From Paenibacillus xylanexedens (lineage in GTDB: Bacteria > Bacillota > Bacilli > Paenibacillales > Paenibacillaceae): 64,000 nt of DNA. Positions 45,701 through 54,175 of the stretch are shown piece by piece. The DNA lies in the NCBI RefSeq assembly GCF_007680605.1, contig NZ_VEIO01000001.1, positions 2,051,276 through 2,115,275 of the forward strand, written 5' to 3'. Under the pieces are notes generated by a model, which was given only the letters and a program-made list of their open reading frames with translations, searched no databases and was not told the DNA's origin. The position numbers and the translations under genes are program-made. Positions within the stretch are counted from its first letter, which is position 1. Each line of letters begins with the position of its first letter.

Positions 45701-46236
45701 TGCTGAATGCCAATACTTCCTGCTTTGACATTGAGAGTATCCTGTGAGGTTTCAAGCAGTAGCGCATCAACGCCTCCCTCTATTAAAGCAAGGGCCTGCT
45801 CGAAATAACTGTCCACCAGCTCTTGGAATGTCACCCCGCCAGTCACAGACAACGTCTTGGTTGTTGGCCCCATCGCTCCGACCACATATCGTGGTGACTC
45901 AGGTGTGGAGAAACGGTCTACCGCAGCTTTCGCGATTCTGGCCGCTTCGAGATTTATTTCGCGTGCACGATCTTGAATATCGTATTCAGCTAGTACAACT
46001 GAAGTTGCACCAAATGTATTGGTTTCGATTAAATCGGCACCAGCTTCCAGGTAATCCTCATGAATACGCTGGATCAAGTCTGGGCGGGTTAGCACCAACA
46101 TTTCATTACATCCATCCAGATCTTCGCCGCCGAAATCTTCGCTGGTCAGATCCACTTGTTGAATCATTGTCCCCATTGCGCCGTCGAGGATTAATATTCG
46201 TTGTTTTAATGCATCGTGTAGACTAAGCTTATCCAA
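42796..46236 (-). CDS. metH: Cobalamin-dependent methionine synthase
   Basis: A 1146-residue enzyme that methylates homocysteine using methyltetrahydrofolate and B12. Modules in order: homocysteine domain (LILDGAMGTMIQ, zinc cysteines ending in GGCCGTTPAHI); pterin domain (VGERTNVLGSRKFKRL, LMIDTTD); cap and B12 domain (VKGDVHDIGKNLV, with the cobalt-ligand histidine); and the C-terminal AdoMet reactivation domain (HGARYQGIRVSFGYPACPDL). All four modules are intact. TTG at 46236 has GGGGGTG about 6 bases upstream; GTG at 46245 is the alternative. It diverges from mtnD. No S-box leader is seen. Confidence 0.96.
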   Translation of the reverse strand: MDKLSLHDALKQRILILDGAMGTMIQQVDLTSEDFGGEDLDGCNEMLVLTRPDLIQRIHEDYLEAGADLIETNTFGATSVVLAEYDIQDRAREINLEAARIAKAAVDRFSTPESPRYVVGAMGPTTKTLSVTGGVTFQELVDSYFEQALALIEGGVDALLLETSQDTLNVKAGSIGIQQAFDQSGIKLPLMISGTIEPMGTTLAGQNIESFYISLEHLNPISVGLNCATGPEFMRDHIRSLSGMASVAVSCYPNAGLPDENGNYHESPDSLAQKIGAFAEQGWLNIAGGCCGTTPAHIRAMRDTLAKYPPRELNGTHPPALSGIEPVYVEQDNRPYMVGERTNVLGSRKFKRLIVEGKYEEASEIARAQVKNGAHIVDVCVQDPDREETEDMIKFLELVVKKVKVPLMIDTTDAAVIDTALQYSQGKAIINSINLEDGEEKFELVTPLLHKYGGAVVVGTIDERGQAISREDKLEVAKRSYDLLVNKYGLKPEDLIFDTLVFPVGTGDEQYIGSAKETIEGIRIIKEALPECHTILGISNISFGLPEAGREVLNSVFLYECTKAGLDYAIVNTEKLERYASIPEEERRLSEELLYNTNDDTLAAFVAAFRNKKVEKKEKISNLSLEERLASYVVEGSKEGLLPDLEQALNKYSALEVINGPLMRGMEEVGRLFNNNELIVAEVLQSAEVMKASVAYLEQFMEKNETSVKGKIILATVKGDVHDIGKNLVEIILSNNGYRIINLGIKVPPERIIEAYREEKVDAIGLSGLLVKSAQQMILTAQDLRTAGIDVPIMVGGAALTRKFTKNRIRPEYNGMVVYAKDAMDGLDLANKLMNPVTREVMQAEMDAEKEADASNAGEVQALPELTRVERSAISADHPVLVPPDLERHTLRNYPLSHILPYVNMQMLLGHHLGLRGSVEQLLAAGDPKATDLKAVVDGIMQEAVRDGIIQAHAMYRFFPAQSSGNSVIIYDPQDTSNILHTFTFPRQKVEPFLCLSDFLKPVESGEMDYVGFLVVTAGHGVRELSTAWKDQGDYLRSHALQSVALEVAEGLAERVHHMMRDIWGFPDPADMTMKQRHGARYQGIRVSFGYPACPDLEDQGPLFKLMQPEDIGVELTEGFMMEPEASVSAMVFSHPQAKYFNVEKA

Positions 46237-46351
46237 TATCTTCACCCCCGCAAAACGTTAAATCTTAGTTTAACAGAAACTTACTTAATGTGAAAGATCG
46301 GTTTTGCTCCCGAAAGGTCGCGGATTTGCAGGAATGAAGCAGAATTGTGAA

Positions 46352-46380
46352 TCGACAAATTTTGAGCAATCCGATATAAT
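46352..46380 (+). promoter_or_regulatory. Promoter of mtnD
   Basis: TCGACA (46352-46357) and TATAAT (46375-46380) are exactly 17 bases apart, about 35 bases upstream of the mtnD ATG. Confidence 0.7.
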
Positions 46381-46414
46381 ATCAATTAATCCAAGTGGAA
46401 AAGAGGGAAAGCGC

Positions 46415-46960
46415 ATGGCTGAAATTGTTATCCGAAATACGAACGAACGAATCACTGGAGACGAGAACGTTCGAAATTTCTTGAACAAATATGACGTATT
46501 ATATGAGAAGTGGGACGCTTCCAAATTAAACACTGAACTGCAGAACAACTTCGGCTTAACGGATGATCAGAAGCAAGAAGTTTTAGAAACCTTCGATTAT
46601 GAGATCAAAGACCTGGCGGCACGCCGTGGTTATCAAATCTGGGATGTTATCACCCTTTCCGAGCAAACACCAGACATCGAAGAGAAGCTGGCCAAGTTCG
46701 AAGAGATCCATACACATGCGGAAGATGAGATTCGTGCAATTGTTGCGGGTAAAGGTATCTTTGTCATTAAAGCAACTGATGATACAGGTTACTTTAATGT
46801 AGAATTGTCTCCGGGTGACGTTATTTCCGTTCCTGAAAACACACCGCACTTCTTCACCTTAATGGAGAACAAACAGATTATTGCGGTTCGCTTGTTCATT
46901 GAAAAAGATGGCTGGATCGCCGATCCGTATCCTGATCCAACGTTTATCAAAAACGCCTAA
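46415..46960 (+). CDS. mtnD: Acireductone dioxygenase
   Basis: A 181-residue cupin metalloenzyme of the methionine salvage pathway; it oxidises acireductone to 2-keto-4-methylthiobutyrate and formate with Fe. The metal site HTHAEDE provides H99, H101 and E105, and H145 in PENTPHFF is the fourth ligand. GAGGGA lies before the ATG. The rest of the mtn pathway is not nearby. Divergence from metH links two methionine-supply routes. Another cupin dioxygenase is possible but less likely. Confidence 0.85.
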   Translation: MAEIVIRNTNERITGDENVRNFLNKYDVLYEKWDASKLNTELQNNFGLTDDQKQEVLETFDYEIKDLAARRGYQIWDVITLSEQTPDIEEKLAKFEEIHTHAEDEIRAIVAGKGIFVIKATDDTGYFNVELSPGDVISVPENTPHFFTLMENKQIIAVRLFIEKDGWIADPYPDPTFIKNA

Positions 46961-46988
46961 CTTTTATTAAAAAGTTAACATGCTTAAT

Positions 46989-47018
46989 TAACCCCCTGCT
47001 CATAAGAGTCGGGGGTTA
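46989..47018. terminator. Hairpin between mtnD and the GntR gene
   Basis: TAACCCCC (46989-46996) pairs with GGGGGTTA (47011-47018). The genes on both sides point toward it, so a bidirectional terminator is likely, though neither side has a good T tract. Confidence 0.45.
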
Positions 47019-47094
47019 CTGTGATGATGCACTCTATTCGCTATTTAAGTGTAATCCGTTGTTTGCACTGGAGTTACTGCCTCTTAATTAAGCA

Positions 47095-47769
47095 CTAGAT
47101 GAAATAGTGAGGATACTTGTCCTTTAAAATCTCCTGCTCGTATACTACAAGCCTGAGATGCGCTTCCATGACCTGTGCCGCTTCCTCCGTCTGACGCTCT
47201 GTAACCAGCCTTAGAATGTCTTTATGCTGAGAGATAATCACTTCAAGATTCGAGTCTTCTGCTAAACGGAGTAACCTTAATCGATTAAATGGCATGTTCA
47301 ACTGTTGCAACATTTTCCACGTCCGCAGCTTTCCAGTGCCCTGAAACAAAATCTGGTGGAATTCCTCATCCAATTCGAACAGTCGATAGAAGTTCTTTTT
47401 CCCAATGCAAACTTCCTGCATAGCAATGTTGGTTTCTAATTTGAACATGTACTCTTCATCAAACGAAGTACATGCTAACATGACAATTTCCTTCTCCATC
47501 TTCTCGCGCATAAACCTGCCTTCTTCCACATGGTCCAGGTTAATATGCGAAACAATAGTGCCACTCTGTGGAATGATATCCAGTAGTTCTTCTTCGGCAA
47601 GCTTCATAAAAGCTTCTCGTACTGGTGTGCGGCTCACCTGTAATTCATCTGCGATCTCTTTTTCAGAAATTTTAGTACCTGGTTCAAGCTCCAGATGAAG
47701 AATTCGTTCTTTGAGCAAATTATAAGAATATGCCCTGGTAGAGCCTCTTGTTTTCTGATTAAATGCCAT
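47095..47769 (-). CDS. GntR family transcriptional regulator (FCD type)
   Basis: A 224-residue regulator. The N-terminal winged helix includes LLKERILHLELEPGTKISEKEIADELQVSRTPVREAF. The C-terminal helical domain has FHQILF and HKDILRLV, typical of the FCD ligand-binding fold. ATG at 47769 follows AGAGGT at 7 bases. It sits just downstream of a sugar ABC importer operon on the same strand; control of that importer is a reasonable guess. The effector is unknown. Confidence 0.87.
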   Translation of the reverse strand: MAFNQKTRGSTRAYSYNLLKERILHLELEPGTKISEKEIADELQVSRTPVREAFMKLAEEELLDIIPQSGTIVSHINLDHVEEGRFMREKMEKEIVMLACTSFDEEYMFKLETNIAMQEVCIGKKNFYRLFELDEEFHQILFQGTGKLRTWKMLQQLNMPFNRLRLLRLAEDSNLEVIISQHKDILRLVTERQTEEAAQVMEAHLRLVVYEQEILKDKYPHYFI

Positions 47770-47874
47770 GCCTTGACCTCTTTCTCTCAGCCATATTCCT
47801 TTCATATTAGCACAAACTACCGCTCCACATAAATAACTTTAGCGAAACGGTAGCTCGGCTTCCAATCATATAAA

Positions 47875-49509
47875 TTATTGTTTATTTTCCTTATACGTCT
47901 TATAAGTGTCGTTCGCCATCTTCACATAATTGGACAAGCCCTGACTCTCCAGCTCCTTTAGGAATGTATCATACTCGGATAACTTTCTTTCACCTATTAT
48001 GAACTTCAACGTATTCTGGTCTGTGTAGTCTTTAAGCGGCGTGCTCATTAGTGTTACACGTTCACGATCTTCGGAAGAATATGGGATAGGCGGTTCAGCC
48101 GGAATCACTTCTTTGATCTCTTTCATATTTTTCTGGAACACAAGTTCTTCTTCGCTAAACATGGATTGAAGCAGGTCCGTTGTACCTCCGTAAGCAAATA
48201 CGCCGCCAGAGAAGCCAAAGTCAACGCGAAGGTCTTTCGTGCCTTTAGGGTTCAAACCATTGTAATTAATATCATCAGCCAACTTACGTTTGCCGCCTTC
48301 TTTGGTATACGTTTCGTTCTCTACGCCCCATTTCGCAAATTCCTGCCCTTCATCACTGTAATACAACCAATCGATAAATTGTAAAATAGCTTTGAAATTG
48401 TCACTATCTTTAATCTTCCCGGAAATCATCACACCGTTTTCGAGTCTGGAACCCGACATCAACTGCCCTTTCGGCCCTCCCGGAACTGTGATCTTAGCAA
48501 TCGAGAATTTCCCTTCACCCAACGTTTTATTCATATCATTTCGATGCAGTACAAGTGTCTGTGAGTTACCGTTAATAATAAATGATTTACCCGAAACGAA
48601 TTTTTGAGTAGCTTGATCATCGTCTTGCGTGAAGCTTTCCTTATCAAGGAGTCCTTCTGCAACCATTTTGTTAAAAAACGTCAGCAATTCCTTGTACTCT
48701 GGCGTCGTTGCCGTGGACACAAATTCATCCTGGTCGGCTTTGTAGGTCAAGCCATTTCCATATCCCCATCCAGCCTTAGTCCCAAAACCCGTAGCTGCTA
48801 TGCCAAGTGTACTGTTGAATTTGAAACGGTCTGAAAATGGAATGGAGTCCGGATAGATTTCTTTTAATTTTTTTGCCGCGGTATACAGTTCATCCCAGGT
48901 TGTAGGAATGGCAATATTATTTTCTTTAAAAATATCTGTTCTTATGATCAGTGTATAATCAGGCCATACTTCCTCATGTAATCCCGGTAAGACATAATAC
49001 TTGCCGTCCTCCTGACGCAGTCCCTCAAGTTCAGGTTCGAGTTTCCACTTTTCAATTTTGTCCTTGAAGTTTGGCATCAAATCAATGTAATCACTGATCG
49101 GCAGAATCGCTCCAGAAGATACGAAAGCAGACTCTTCACCCGGATAAGTCTTTGGAATAACGAGCGGAGCGTCTCCAGAACTGATTAACAGCGATCGCTT
49201 CTGTGGATAGTCACTCATCGGCACGATGGTTGGCTCCAACGTAACTCCTGTCATCTCCGATATTTTTTTGAATAACAGCCAGTCTTTTTTATAAGGATAC
49301 GTCGGATGATCACTATACAAAATAGAAAGATTAAATGGTTCCGTCGCCTTGAATGTTTCGCCCACATTATAACTCTCCATGGCTGATTTCGTGCCCACTT
49401 CGGTAACATCCGGGCCAGTCCCGGCACCACTGCTACAAGCAGTAAGTACAGCCGACATGGTCATTGCCAGAATCATCTTACCCATCAGTTTACGAGGCTT
49501 TCTTTTCAA
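47875..49509 (-). CDS. Extracellular sugar-binding lipoprotein of an ABC importer (LplA/YtcQ-like)
   Basis: A 544-residue substrate-binding lipoprotein. The signal peptide ends in the lipobox LTAC with C25 as the lipidation site. The mature protein fits the large family of oligosaccharide-binding proteins (family 1 type), including NGNSQTLVLHRND and FIDWLYYSDEGQEFAKWG. TTG at 49509 is chosen because AAGGGG is 9 bases upstream and the signal peptide then starts normally; ATG further upstream has no spacing. It is the third gene of the importer operon. Confidence 0.9.
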   Translation of the reverse strand: MKRKPRKLMGKMILAMTMSAVLTACSSGAGTGPDVTEVGTKSAMESYNVGETFKATEPFNLSILYSDHPTYPYKKDWLLFKKISEMTGVTLEPTIVPMSDYPQKRSLLISSGDAPLVIPKTYPGEESAFVSSGAILPISDYIDLMPNFKDKIEKWKLEPELEGLRQEDGKYYVLPGLHEEVWPDYTLIIRTDIFKENNIAIPTTWDELYTAAKKLKEIYPDSIPFSDRFKFNSTLGIAATGFGTKAGWGYGNGLTYKADQDEFVSTATTPEYKELLTFFNKMVAEGLLDKESFTQDDDQATQKFVSGKSFIINGNSQTLVLHRNDMNKTLGEGKFSIAKITVPGGPKGQLMSGSRLENGVMISGKIKDSDNFKAILQFIDWLYYSDEGQEFAKWGVENETYTKEGGKRKLADDINYNGLNPKGTKDLRVDFGFSGGVFAYGGTTDLLQSMFSEEELVFQKNMKEIKEVIPAEPPIPYSSEDRERVTLMSTPLKDYTDQNTLKFIIGERKLSEYDTFLKELESQGLSNYVKMANDTYKTYKENKQ

Positions 49510-49556
49510 TCCATTCATCCCCTTTTGTTTAGTTTCCAAACCTATGTGTGAAAAGG

Positions 49557-50429
49557 TTACTGCTTAACAGAACCCAGCATGATACCGGTTACAAAATATC
49601 GCTGTACAAATGGATAGATGGTTAAAATAGGCAGGATCGTTAACACCATCGTTACCGATTTGATGTTGGCAGCAATCTGCGTGAGATTGTCCGCAGAGGT
49701 CGCTCCCGCAGTGGCACCACTCGTTGCTCCGGCAATCATATTACGCAAATAGATCGTGACCGGAAACAGCTCTTTTTTGTCCAAATACAAGAAGGCAGGG
49801 AACCAGGAGTTCCAATGTCCAACAGCGTAGAACAGCACCATCGTGGCCATGACCGCTTTACTGAGAGGCAAAATGATACGAAGCAAAATACCGTATGTGT
49901 TCAATCCGTCAATGGCCGCTGCTTCCTCTAACTCTTCTGGCATGTTCTCAAAAAAGGATTTCATGATGAGCATGTTATATATGCTGATTGCACCCGGGAC
50001 AACCAGTGCCCACATGGTGTTATTAAATCCAAGGGAATTGATCAGAACATAGTTAGGAATAAGACCCCCGCTGAAAAACATCGTAAACACGGCAAACATG
50101 GTCAGAAATTTACGCCCCATCAATCTCTTTTTAGATAATGCATAAGCAAAAATCGTCGTCATAAACATCGAGATTATAGTCCCTACCACTGTGTAAATGA
50201 TCGTATTTTTATAGTTCAACCAGAACATGTTGTCCTTTGAAATGGTTTTATACGTTTCAACATTGAACCCTCTCGGGAACAAGCTTACCTTACCTGAGTT
50301 AATGTACGCTTCACTACTGAAGGATTGCGCAACAACATTCAGGAATGGATATAGTGTAATAAAAACAATAAATAGCAAGAATGTTACATTAAACACCTTA
50401 AACACCTTGTATGATCGTGATTCTCGCAT
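49557..50429 (-). CDS. Sugar ABC transporter permease (YtcP/LplC-like)
   Basis: A 290-residue permease with six predicted membrane helices and the EAA loop region LEEAAAIDGLNTYGILLRIILPLSK, which contacts the ATPase. MsmG/LplC family by sequence. It follows the first permease by 12 bases. No ATPase gene is nearby, as is usual for Bacillota importers that use a shared MsmX-like ATPase encoded elsewhere. Confidence 0.9.
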   Translation of the reverse strand: MRESRSYKVFKVFNVTFLLFIVFITLYPFLNVVAQSFSSEAYINSGKVSLFPRGFNVETYKTISKDNMFWLNYKNTIIYTVVGTIISMFMTTIFAYALSKKRLMGRKFLTMFAVFTMFFSGGLIPNYVLINSLGFNNTMWALVVPGAISIYNMLIMKSFFENMPEELEEAAAIDGLNTYGILLRIILPLSKAVMATMVLFYAVGHWNSWFPAFLYLDKKELFPVTIYLRNMIAGATSGATAGATSADNLTQIAANIKSVTMVLTILPILTIYPFVQRYFVTGIMLGSVKQ

Positions 50430-50441
50430 AGTGTTCCTCCT

Positions 50442-51404
50442 TTACCATAAACTTCGTTGTGTCAGTTTGCGTGAGATAGCGTTTACAGTGAATACCAGAG
50501 TTAGTCCTATGACCGATTCGAACAAACCAATGGCCGTAGCATAACTGAAGTTGCTGGATTCAAGACCTACACGATACAAATAAGTCGATATTACATCGGA
50601 AGTCTCATAAATAAGCGGATTATACAAAAGCAAGATTTTTTCAAAGCCTACAGCCAGGAAGTTCCCCATGTTTAGAATCAGTAACGTAACAATCGTTGGC
50701 AAGATGCCTGGAATGGTTACATGGATCGTTTGCTTCCAGCGATTCGCTCCATCGATTCTTGCTGCTTCATACAAAGATTCATCAATCGTAGTTAGCGCTG
50801 CCAGATATAAAATAGCTCCCCAACCCATACCCTGCCAGATTTCAGAAGAGATATAGATAGTTCTGAACCACTCTGCACGTTGCATGAATGGAATGTGATC
50901 GCCAGTAAAAAATGCAACCAGACCGTTGATCGAACCATTCACTGCCGTTAATTGCAGAATCATACCGGCTACAATAACAATGGATAAAAAGTGAGGCAGA
51001 TACGATGCTGTTTGCACAAATTTTTTGAATCTTTTGCTCTTCACCTCGTTAAGCATCAGTGCGAAAATAATCGGCACGGGAAATGTAAATAACAACGAAA
51101 GCCCGCCAAGCATAAGTGTGTTACTGAAAACTCGCCAGAACGTTGGGTCCTCAATGAACATTTTGAAATATCTTAACCCAACCCAGGTTTCTCCAAAAAT
51201 ACTGCCACCCGGTACAAACCGTCTAAAGGCGATTATATTGCCTAACATCGGGCCATATTTGAAAATAATCAGATAAATGATGGGAAGAACGAGTAGCGAG
51301 TACAACTGCCAATCTTTACGAATCAATATGGTAGCTGTTCGCAACTTGCTTTCTTTGCGTGAAGATATCATCGGTATCGTTGCCTTAGATGTTTCTGACT
51401 CCAT
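50442..51404 (-). CDS. Sugar ABC transporter permease (YteP/LplB-like)
   Basis: A 320-residue permease with the EAA loop SLYEAARIDGANRWKQTIHVTIPGI. The N-terminal 35 residues are cytoplasmic and charged, then six helices follow. ATG at 51404 follows GGAGTG at 8 bases. It is the first gene of the operon. A cre-like site overlaps the promoter region upstream. Confidence 0.9.
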   Translation of the reverse strand: MESETSKATIPMISSRKESKLRTATILIRKDWQLYSLLVLPIIYLIIFKYGPMLGNIIAFRRFVPGGSIFGETWVGLRYFKMFIEDPTFWRVFSNTLMLGGLSLLFTFPVPIIFALMLNEVKSKRFKKFVQTASYLPHFLSIVIVAGMILQLTAVNGSINGLVAFFTGDHIPFMQRAEWFRTIYISSEIWQGMGWGAILYLAALTTIDESLYEAARIDGANRWKQTIHVTIPGILPTIVTLLILNMGNFLAVGFEKILLLYNPLIYETSDVISTYLYRVGLESSNFSYATAIGLFESVIGLTLVFTVNAISRKLTQRSLW

Positions 51405-51635
51405 GTGTCCTTCACTCCGATCCATACTTGATTAAAAAAGATGCTTTTGTCGTTGTTTGACAAGGATTTCTCTCTCCACGTGTTGTAGAGGATATCTGTC
51501 TATTCGGTTCACCTCCCACTACGAAATCAGAAATGTAAACGGTATCAATTTGAAATATATGTATATCCAAGCATATTCAATCATGCGAAACCTGAATGAA
51601 CCTACATTTCTTGAATGTCGTTGAATTGATCAGTT

Positions 51636-51654
51636 ATTATATAAAGCGCTTACA
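51636..51654 (-). promoter_or_regulatory. -10 box overlapped by a cre-like site, sugar importer operon
   Basis: On the minus strand TGTAAGCGCTTTAT (51641-51654) resembles the CcpA target TGWAANCGNTNWCA except at its last two bases. It runs into TATAAT at 51636-51641. No good -35 is seen. Carbon catabolite repression by CcpA-HPr(Ser-P) is the natural inference. The remaining sequence between 51405 and 51915 shows nothing else definite. Confidence 0.55.
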
Positions 51655-51915
51655 AAATGATGATTAAATCATTCGCCTTTTTCTTCTTTCATGCATAATT
51701 CAATTTCGTTCGTTTTGTCATGCATCTGAAAATGTACTTTTAGTTTAATCAGTGAATGGTATCGAAATATTGTAGAAATATAAAACTAGTTATACTAGTA
51801 TGTTAGTTGTATTCTAAAGCAGCTTTTTTTTAATTTCAATAACTTTTCATTAAAATTTTAAATAATCGCCCCTAACAATGCATTAAAAACACTCTTAAAT
51901 GGATTGAATTAAAAC

Positions 51916-51972
51916 AAAAAAACATTGGTTACGATACATGAACAAACGATCATTCATGTTATAACCAATGTT
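51916..51972 (-). terminator. Terminator of the HAD hydrolase gene at 52017
   Basis: On the minus strand AACATTGGTTA pairs with TAACCAATGTT, with an inner CATGAA/TTCATG helix, and TTTTT follows. Confidence 0.8.
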
Positions 51973-52016
51973 AATTGAACAGCTATTTGCGCGAAGATTT
52001 TATGTCATCTATGTTT

Positions 52017-52808
52017 TTAAAAATTTGCGATAAGCCCCTCTAATTCAGACAAATGTTTAATCTCGTGGTTTGGTGAGTAATTTTCATTATTTATTTTGTT
52101 CTCGCGGTTAATCCATACTGCACGAATACCTGAAGACAACGCACCACGAATATCTGTTGTTAACTTATCGCCCACCATCATACTTTCTTCTGGCTGAACA
52201 CCCAGTCTACTTAGCGCGTGCTCAAAAATAGATGGATCTGGCTTACCTTTACCAAAGCTACCTGAGATAATAATCTCATCAAAGAAAGGAGATAACTCCG
52301 GAACACCATCAAGCTTCTCTTGCTGTAAAGCAGGACATCCATTCGTCAAAAGTAACAATTTGTACTTTCCTTGCAAATGACGCAACGTATCCATCGTTTC
52401 TTCATATACATGAGGTCTCGATCTACGTTCTGCACCAAACTGTGAGGCCAAGCGCTCCGCAAGCTCCTCTTGATCGACACCCAGCTTTAGTAAACCGCGG
52501 CGCCAAGACTCCTTACGATACATTGGAGCCAATTGTTCAAGCTGACGAAATTCCGGTTGTTCTCCTCCCGTAAAGTTCGCCCAAAGTCCTTCAAATGGGT
52601 TAATCCCAATCATTTTGGTAAAAGGAAACGTTTCGTAAGATTCATATAGTTCACGTGCTTCGTTACGAACAGCTTCTTCAAGAGCTTCAGCATTAACACC
52701 TGTTTCTGCAGTTGCAATTAGACAAGTTTCATGAAAGGCTTCTCGAACACTGCGCTCGTCCCATAATAAAGTATCATCCAGGTCAAACATAATTGCTTTC
52801 AACGCCAT
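52017..52808 (-). CDS. HAD family hydrolase (YjjG/phosphoglycolate-phosphatase-like)
   Basis: A 263-residue HAD phosphohydrolase with a C1-type helical cap. Motif I is MFDLDDTLLWDE, motif II LLTNGCP, motif III the lysine in GKGKPDPS, motif IV VGDKLTTDIRGA. The substrate is unknown; nucleotide or phosphoglycolate dephosphorylation is possible for this subgroup. ATG at 52808 is the favoured start; ATG at 52817 is an alternative. Confidence 0.86.
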   Translation of the reverse strand: MALKAIMFDLDDTLLWDERSVREAFHETCLIATAETGVNAEALEEAVRNEARELYESYETFPFTKMIGINPFEGLWANFTGGEQPEFRQLEQLAPMYRKESWRRGLLKLGVDQEELAERLASQFGAERRSRPHVYEETMDTLRHLQGKYKLLLLTNGCPALQQEKLDGVPELSPFFDEIIISGSFGKGKPDPSIFEHALSRLGVQPEESMMVGDKLTTDIRGALSSGIRAVWINRENKINNENYSPNHEIKHLSELEGLIANF

Positions 52809-52835
52809 TCCGATCATCCGTCCTTTACACGTTAA

Positions 52836-53348
52836 TTACTTATCAATCGTTTCTACGGTAATCTGGTGTGCCTTTGCAAATTTCAGCAAGCGCTCGGTAA
52901 TTGCTTCTGTATCGTAACGATTTAACAACTTTGTGAAAACCCATCTTTTTCCACGGCTGTTGTGTTCAATAACAACAGTGCCCGGCTCAAATCGGAACTT
53001 GATAATATCGTCAACCCCGATAGACCTCTCACGATTCCCCTTTGTTGTAATGATTCGGTTACTGCTAATTTTAATGTAAGGACGGCGCAACATAAAAATG
53101 ACAGCCAAAAATACATAGAGAAGCATTGTAACCCAATCCCAGGTTGTCATCGGTGCTTTTACTAAAAAAGTACTCATGAACAGATACAAAAACGCCAAAC
53201 CAATTAAAAAGATGGGGAACAAAAGGCTCCTGCCTTTATAAATATCCTCACCTGGATTTCCTGTGATTGGTTGACCGCTTTTTTTACGTTGCTGATTCAA
53301 TTGCTTCGAATTTTTCCGAACCGTTCTCTCGAACGAACGCCGCGACAT
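52836..53348 (-). CDS. Membrane protein with PH-like C-terminal domain
   Basis: A 170-residue protein: a basic N-terminal tail (about 40 residues), two hydrophobic helices (LLFPIFLIGLAFLYLFMS and WVTMLLYVFLAVIFML), then about 75 residues predicted cytosolic, with the strand-rich pattern of bacterial PH-like domains (ISSNRIITTKGN, VDDIIKFRFEPG, VFTKLLNRYDTEAITERL). No known function. It lies 27 bases upstream of the HAD gene and may be in one operon with it. Confidence 0.75.
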   Translation of the reverse strand: MSRRSFERTVRKNSKQLNQQRKKSGQPITGNPGEDIYKGRSLLFPIFLIGLAFLYLFMSTFLVKAPMTTWDWVTMLLYVFLAVIFMLRRPYIKISSNRIITTKGNRERSIGVDDIIKFRFEPGTVVIEHNSRGKRWVFTKLLNRYDTEAITERLLKFAKAHQITVETIDK

Positions 53349-53440
53349 GTGAATCCCCCTTATGTGTCTTGTATCGGCTTACACAATTACTTTGCAAACC
53401 GATGTTCCCCCTTATAGTAAGCATCCCCAGCTAACATGAA

Positions 53441-53475
53441 GAAACCTAAATATCATAAAGATATGTTTAGGTTTC
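53441..53475 (-). terminator. Terminator-like hairpin after the DUF896 gene
   Basis: On the minus strand AAACCTAAA pairs with TTTAGGTTT around an AT-rich loop; the T tract is weak (TTTC TTC). Confidence 0.5.
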
Positions 53476-53480
53476 ATAAA

Positions 53481-53690
53481 TTAATGTTTGAGTTTGCCTT
53501 GGTGGCCTTGGCCTTTGTCGTCGTCAACAATCTCAATTGAATCGAGTTGCTGTCTGAAGTTGTTACGAATGTTACCCAAATAAATCTCTCTCAACTTGGC
53601 ACGTTCAGCAAGTTCTTCCTCTGAGAGTCCAGCGGATTTCTGCTTGCGAGCTAATTCGTTAATACGTGCTACCAGACTATCTATATCCAA
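53481..53690 (-). CDS. DUF896 (YnzC-like) small cytosolic protein
   Basis: A 69-residue protein that begins MDIDSLVARINELARKQKS and has the family signature GLSEEELAERAKLREIYLGNIRNNF. The TTG start is supported by GGAGG 8 bases upstream. Function is unknown. In B. subtilis ynzC is in the yneA-yneB-ynzC SOS operon; here it follows yneA without the resolvase-like yneB. Confidence 0.88.
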   Translation of the reverse strand: MDIDSLVARINELARKQKSAGLSEEELAERAKLREIYLGNIRNNFRQQLDSIEIVDDDKGQGHQGKLKH

Positions 53691-53785
53691 GCTTGTCCCC
53701 TCCAAAAATACAAAGTCATATTAACTTTGACATGAGAAAGGCGGCTTGTCAAGTTGGTACGCGATAACCCACAGTGATCAGCATC

Positions 53786-54163
53786 TTATTTAACAAACTG
53801 AGGTAATATTAGAACTTGTCCTGTCTGGATTGTTGCTGATTCAAGCTGATTCACTTTTTTAATTGCTTCTATATATACACGTGTATCCATCGACGTTGGT
53901 TTATGTTCCAAAGAAATACTCCACAATGTTTCTCCTTGTGATACAGCAATCTTACCGCCAGGTAGTAGATCATTCTCGTTACCAGCAAAGACAGTTAGCA
54001 CTGTACTACATCCAATAAAGATAATTAATGAAGCAATTGCCAGTTTAATCAATCCCTTAGTGAACTTAAGACGTGTCACGAACGTTCTGAATTGCCCTAT
54101 ATTAGACTTTACTGCTTCTGAATTTACCGGTTCGTAAATGCTCTGATACGTAGAATATCTCAT
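53786..54163 (-). CDS. yneA: SOS-induced cell division inhibitor YneA
   Basis: A 125-residue membrane-anchored LysM protein. One hydrophobic segment (LIKLAIASLIIFIGCSTVLTVF) is followed by a LysM-like domain (ISQGETLWSIS type, NQLESATIQTGQVLILPQ). This matches YneA, which delays septation when LexA is cleaved. ATG at 54163 follows GGAGG at about 8 bases. It is divergent from lexA with several SOS boxes between them. Confidence 0.86.
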   Translation of the reverse strand: MRYSTYQSIYEPVNSEAVKSNIGQFRTFVTRLKFTKGLIKLAIASLIIFIGCSTVLTVFAGNENDLLPGGKIAVSQGETLWSISLEHKPTSMDTRVYIEAIKKVNQLESATIQTGQVLILPQFVK

Positions 54164-54175
54164 TTGCCCCGCCTC

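Noticed and set aside
46246-46414. SAM riboswitch upstream of metH or mtnD
   Set aside because: No CTTATC..GAGG-type S-box core or terminator pair was seen on either strand.
47767-47874. Terminator between the sugar-binding gene and the GntR gene
   Set aside because: No stable hairpin with a T run was seen, so cotranscription cannot be excluded.
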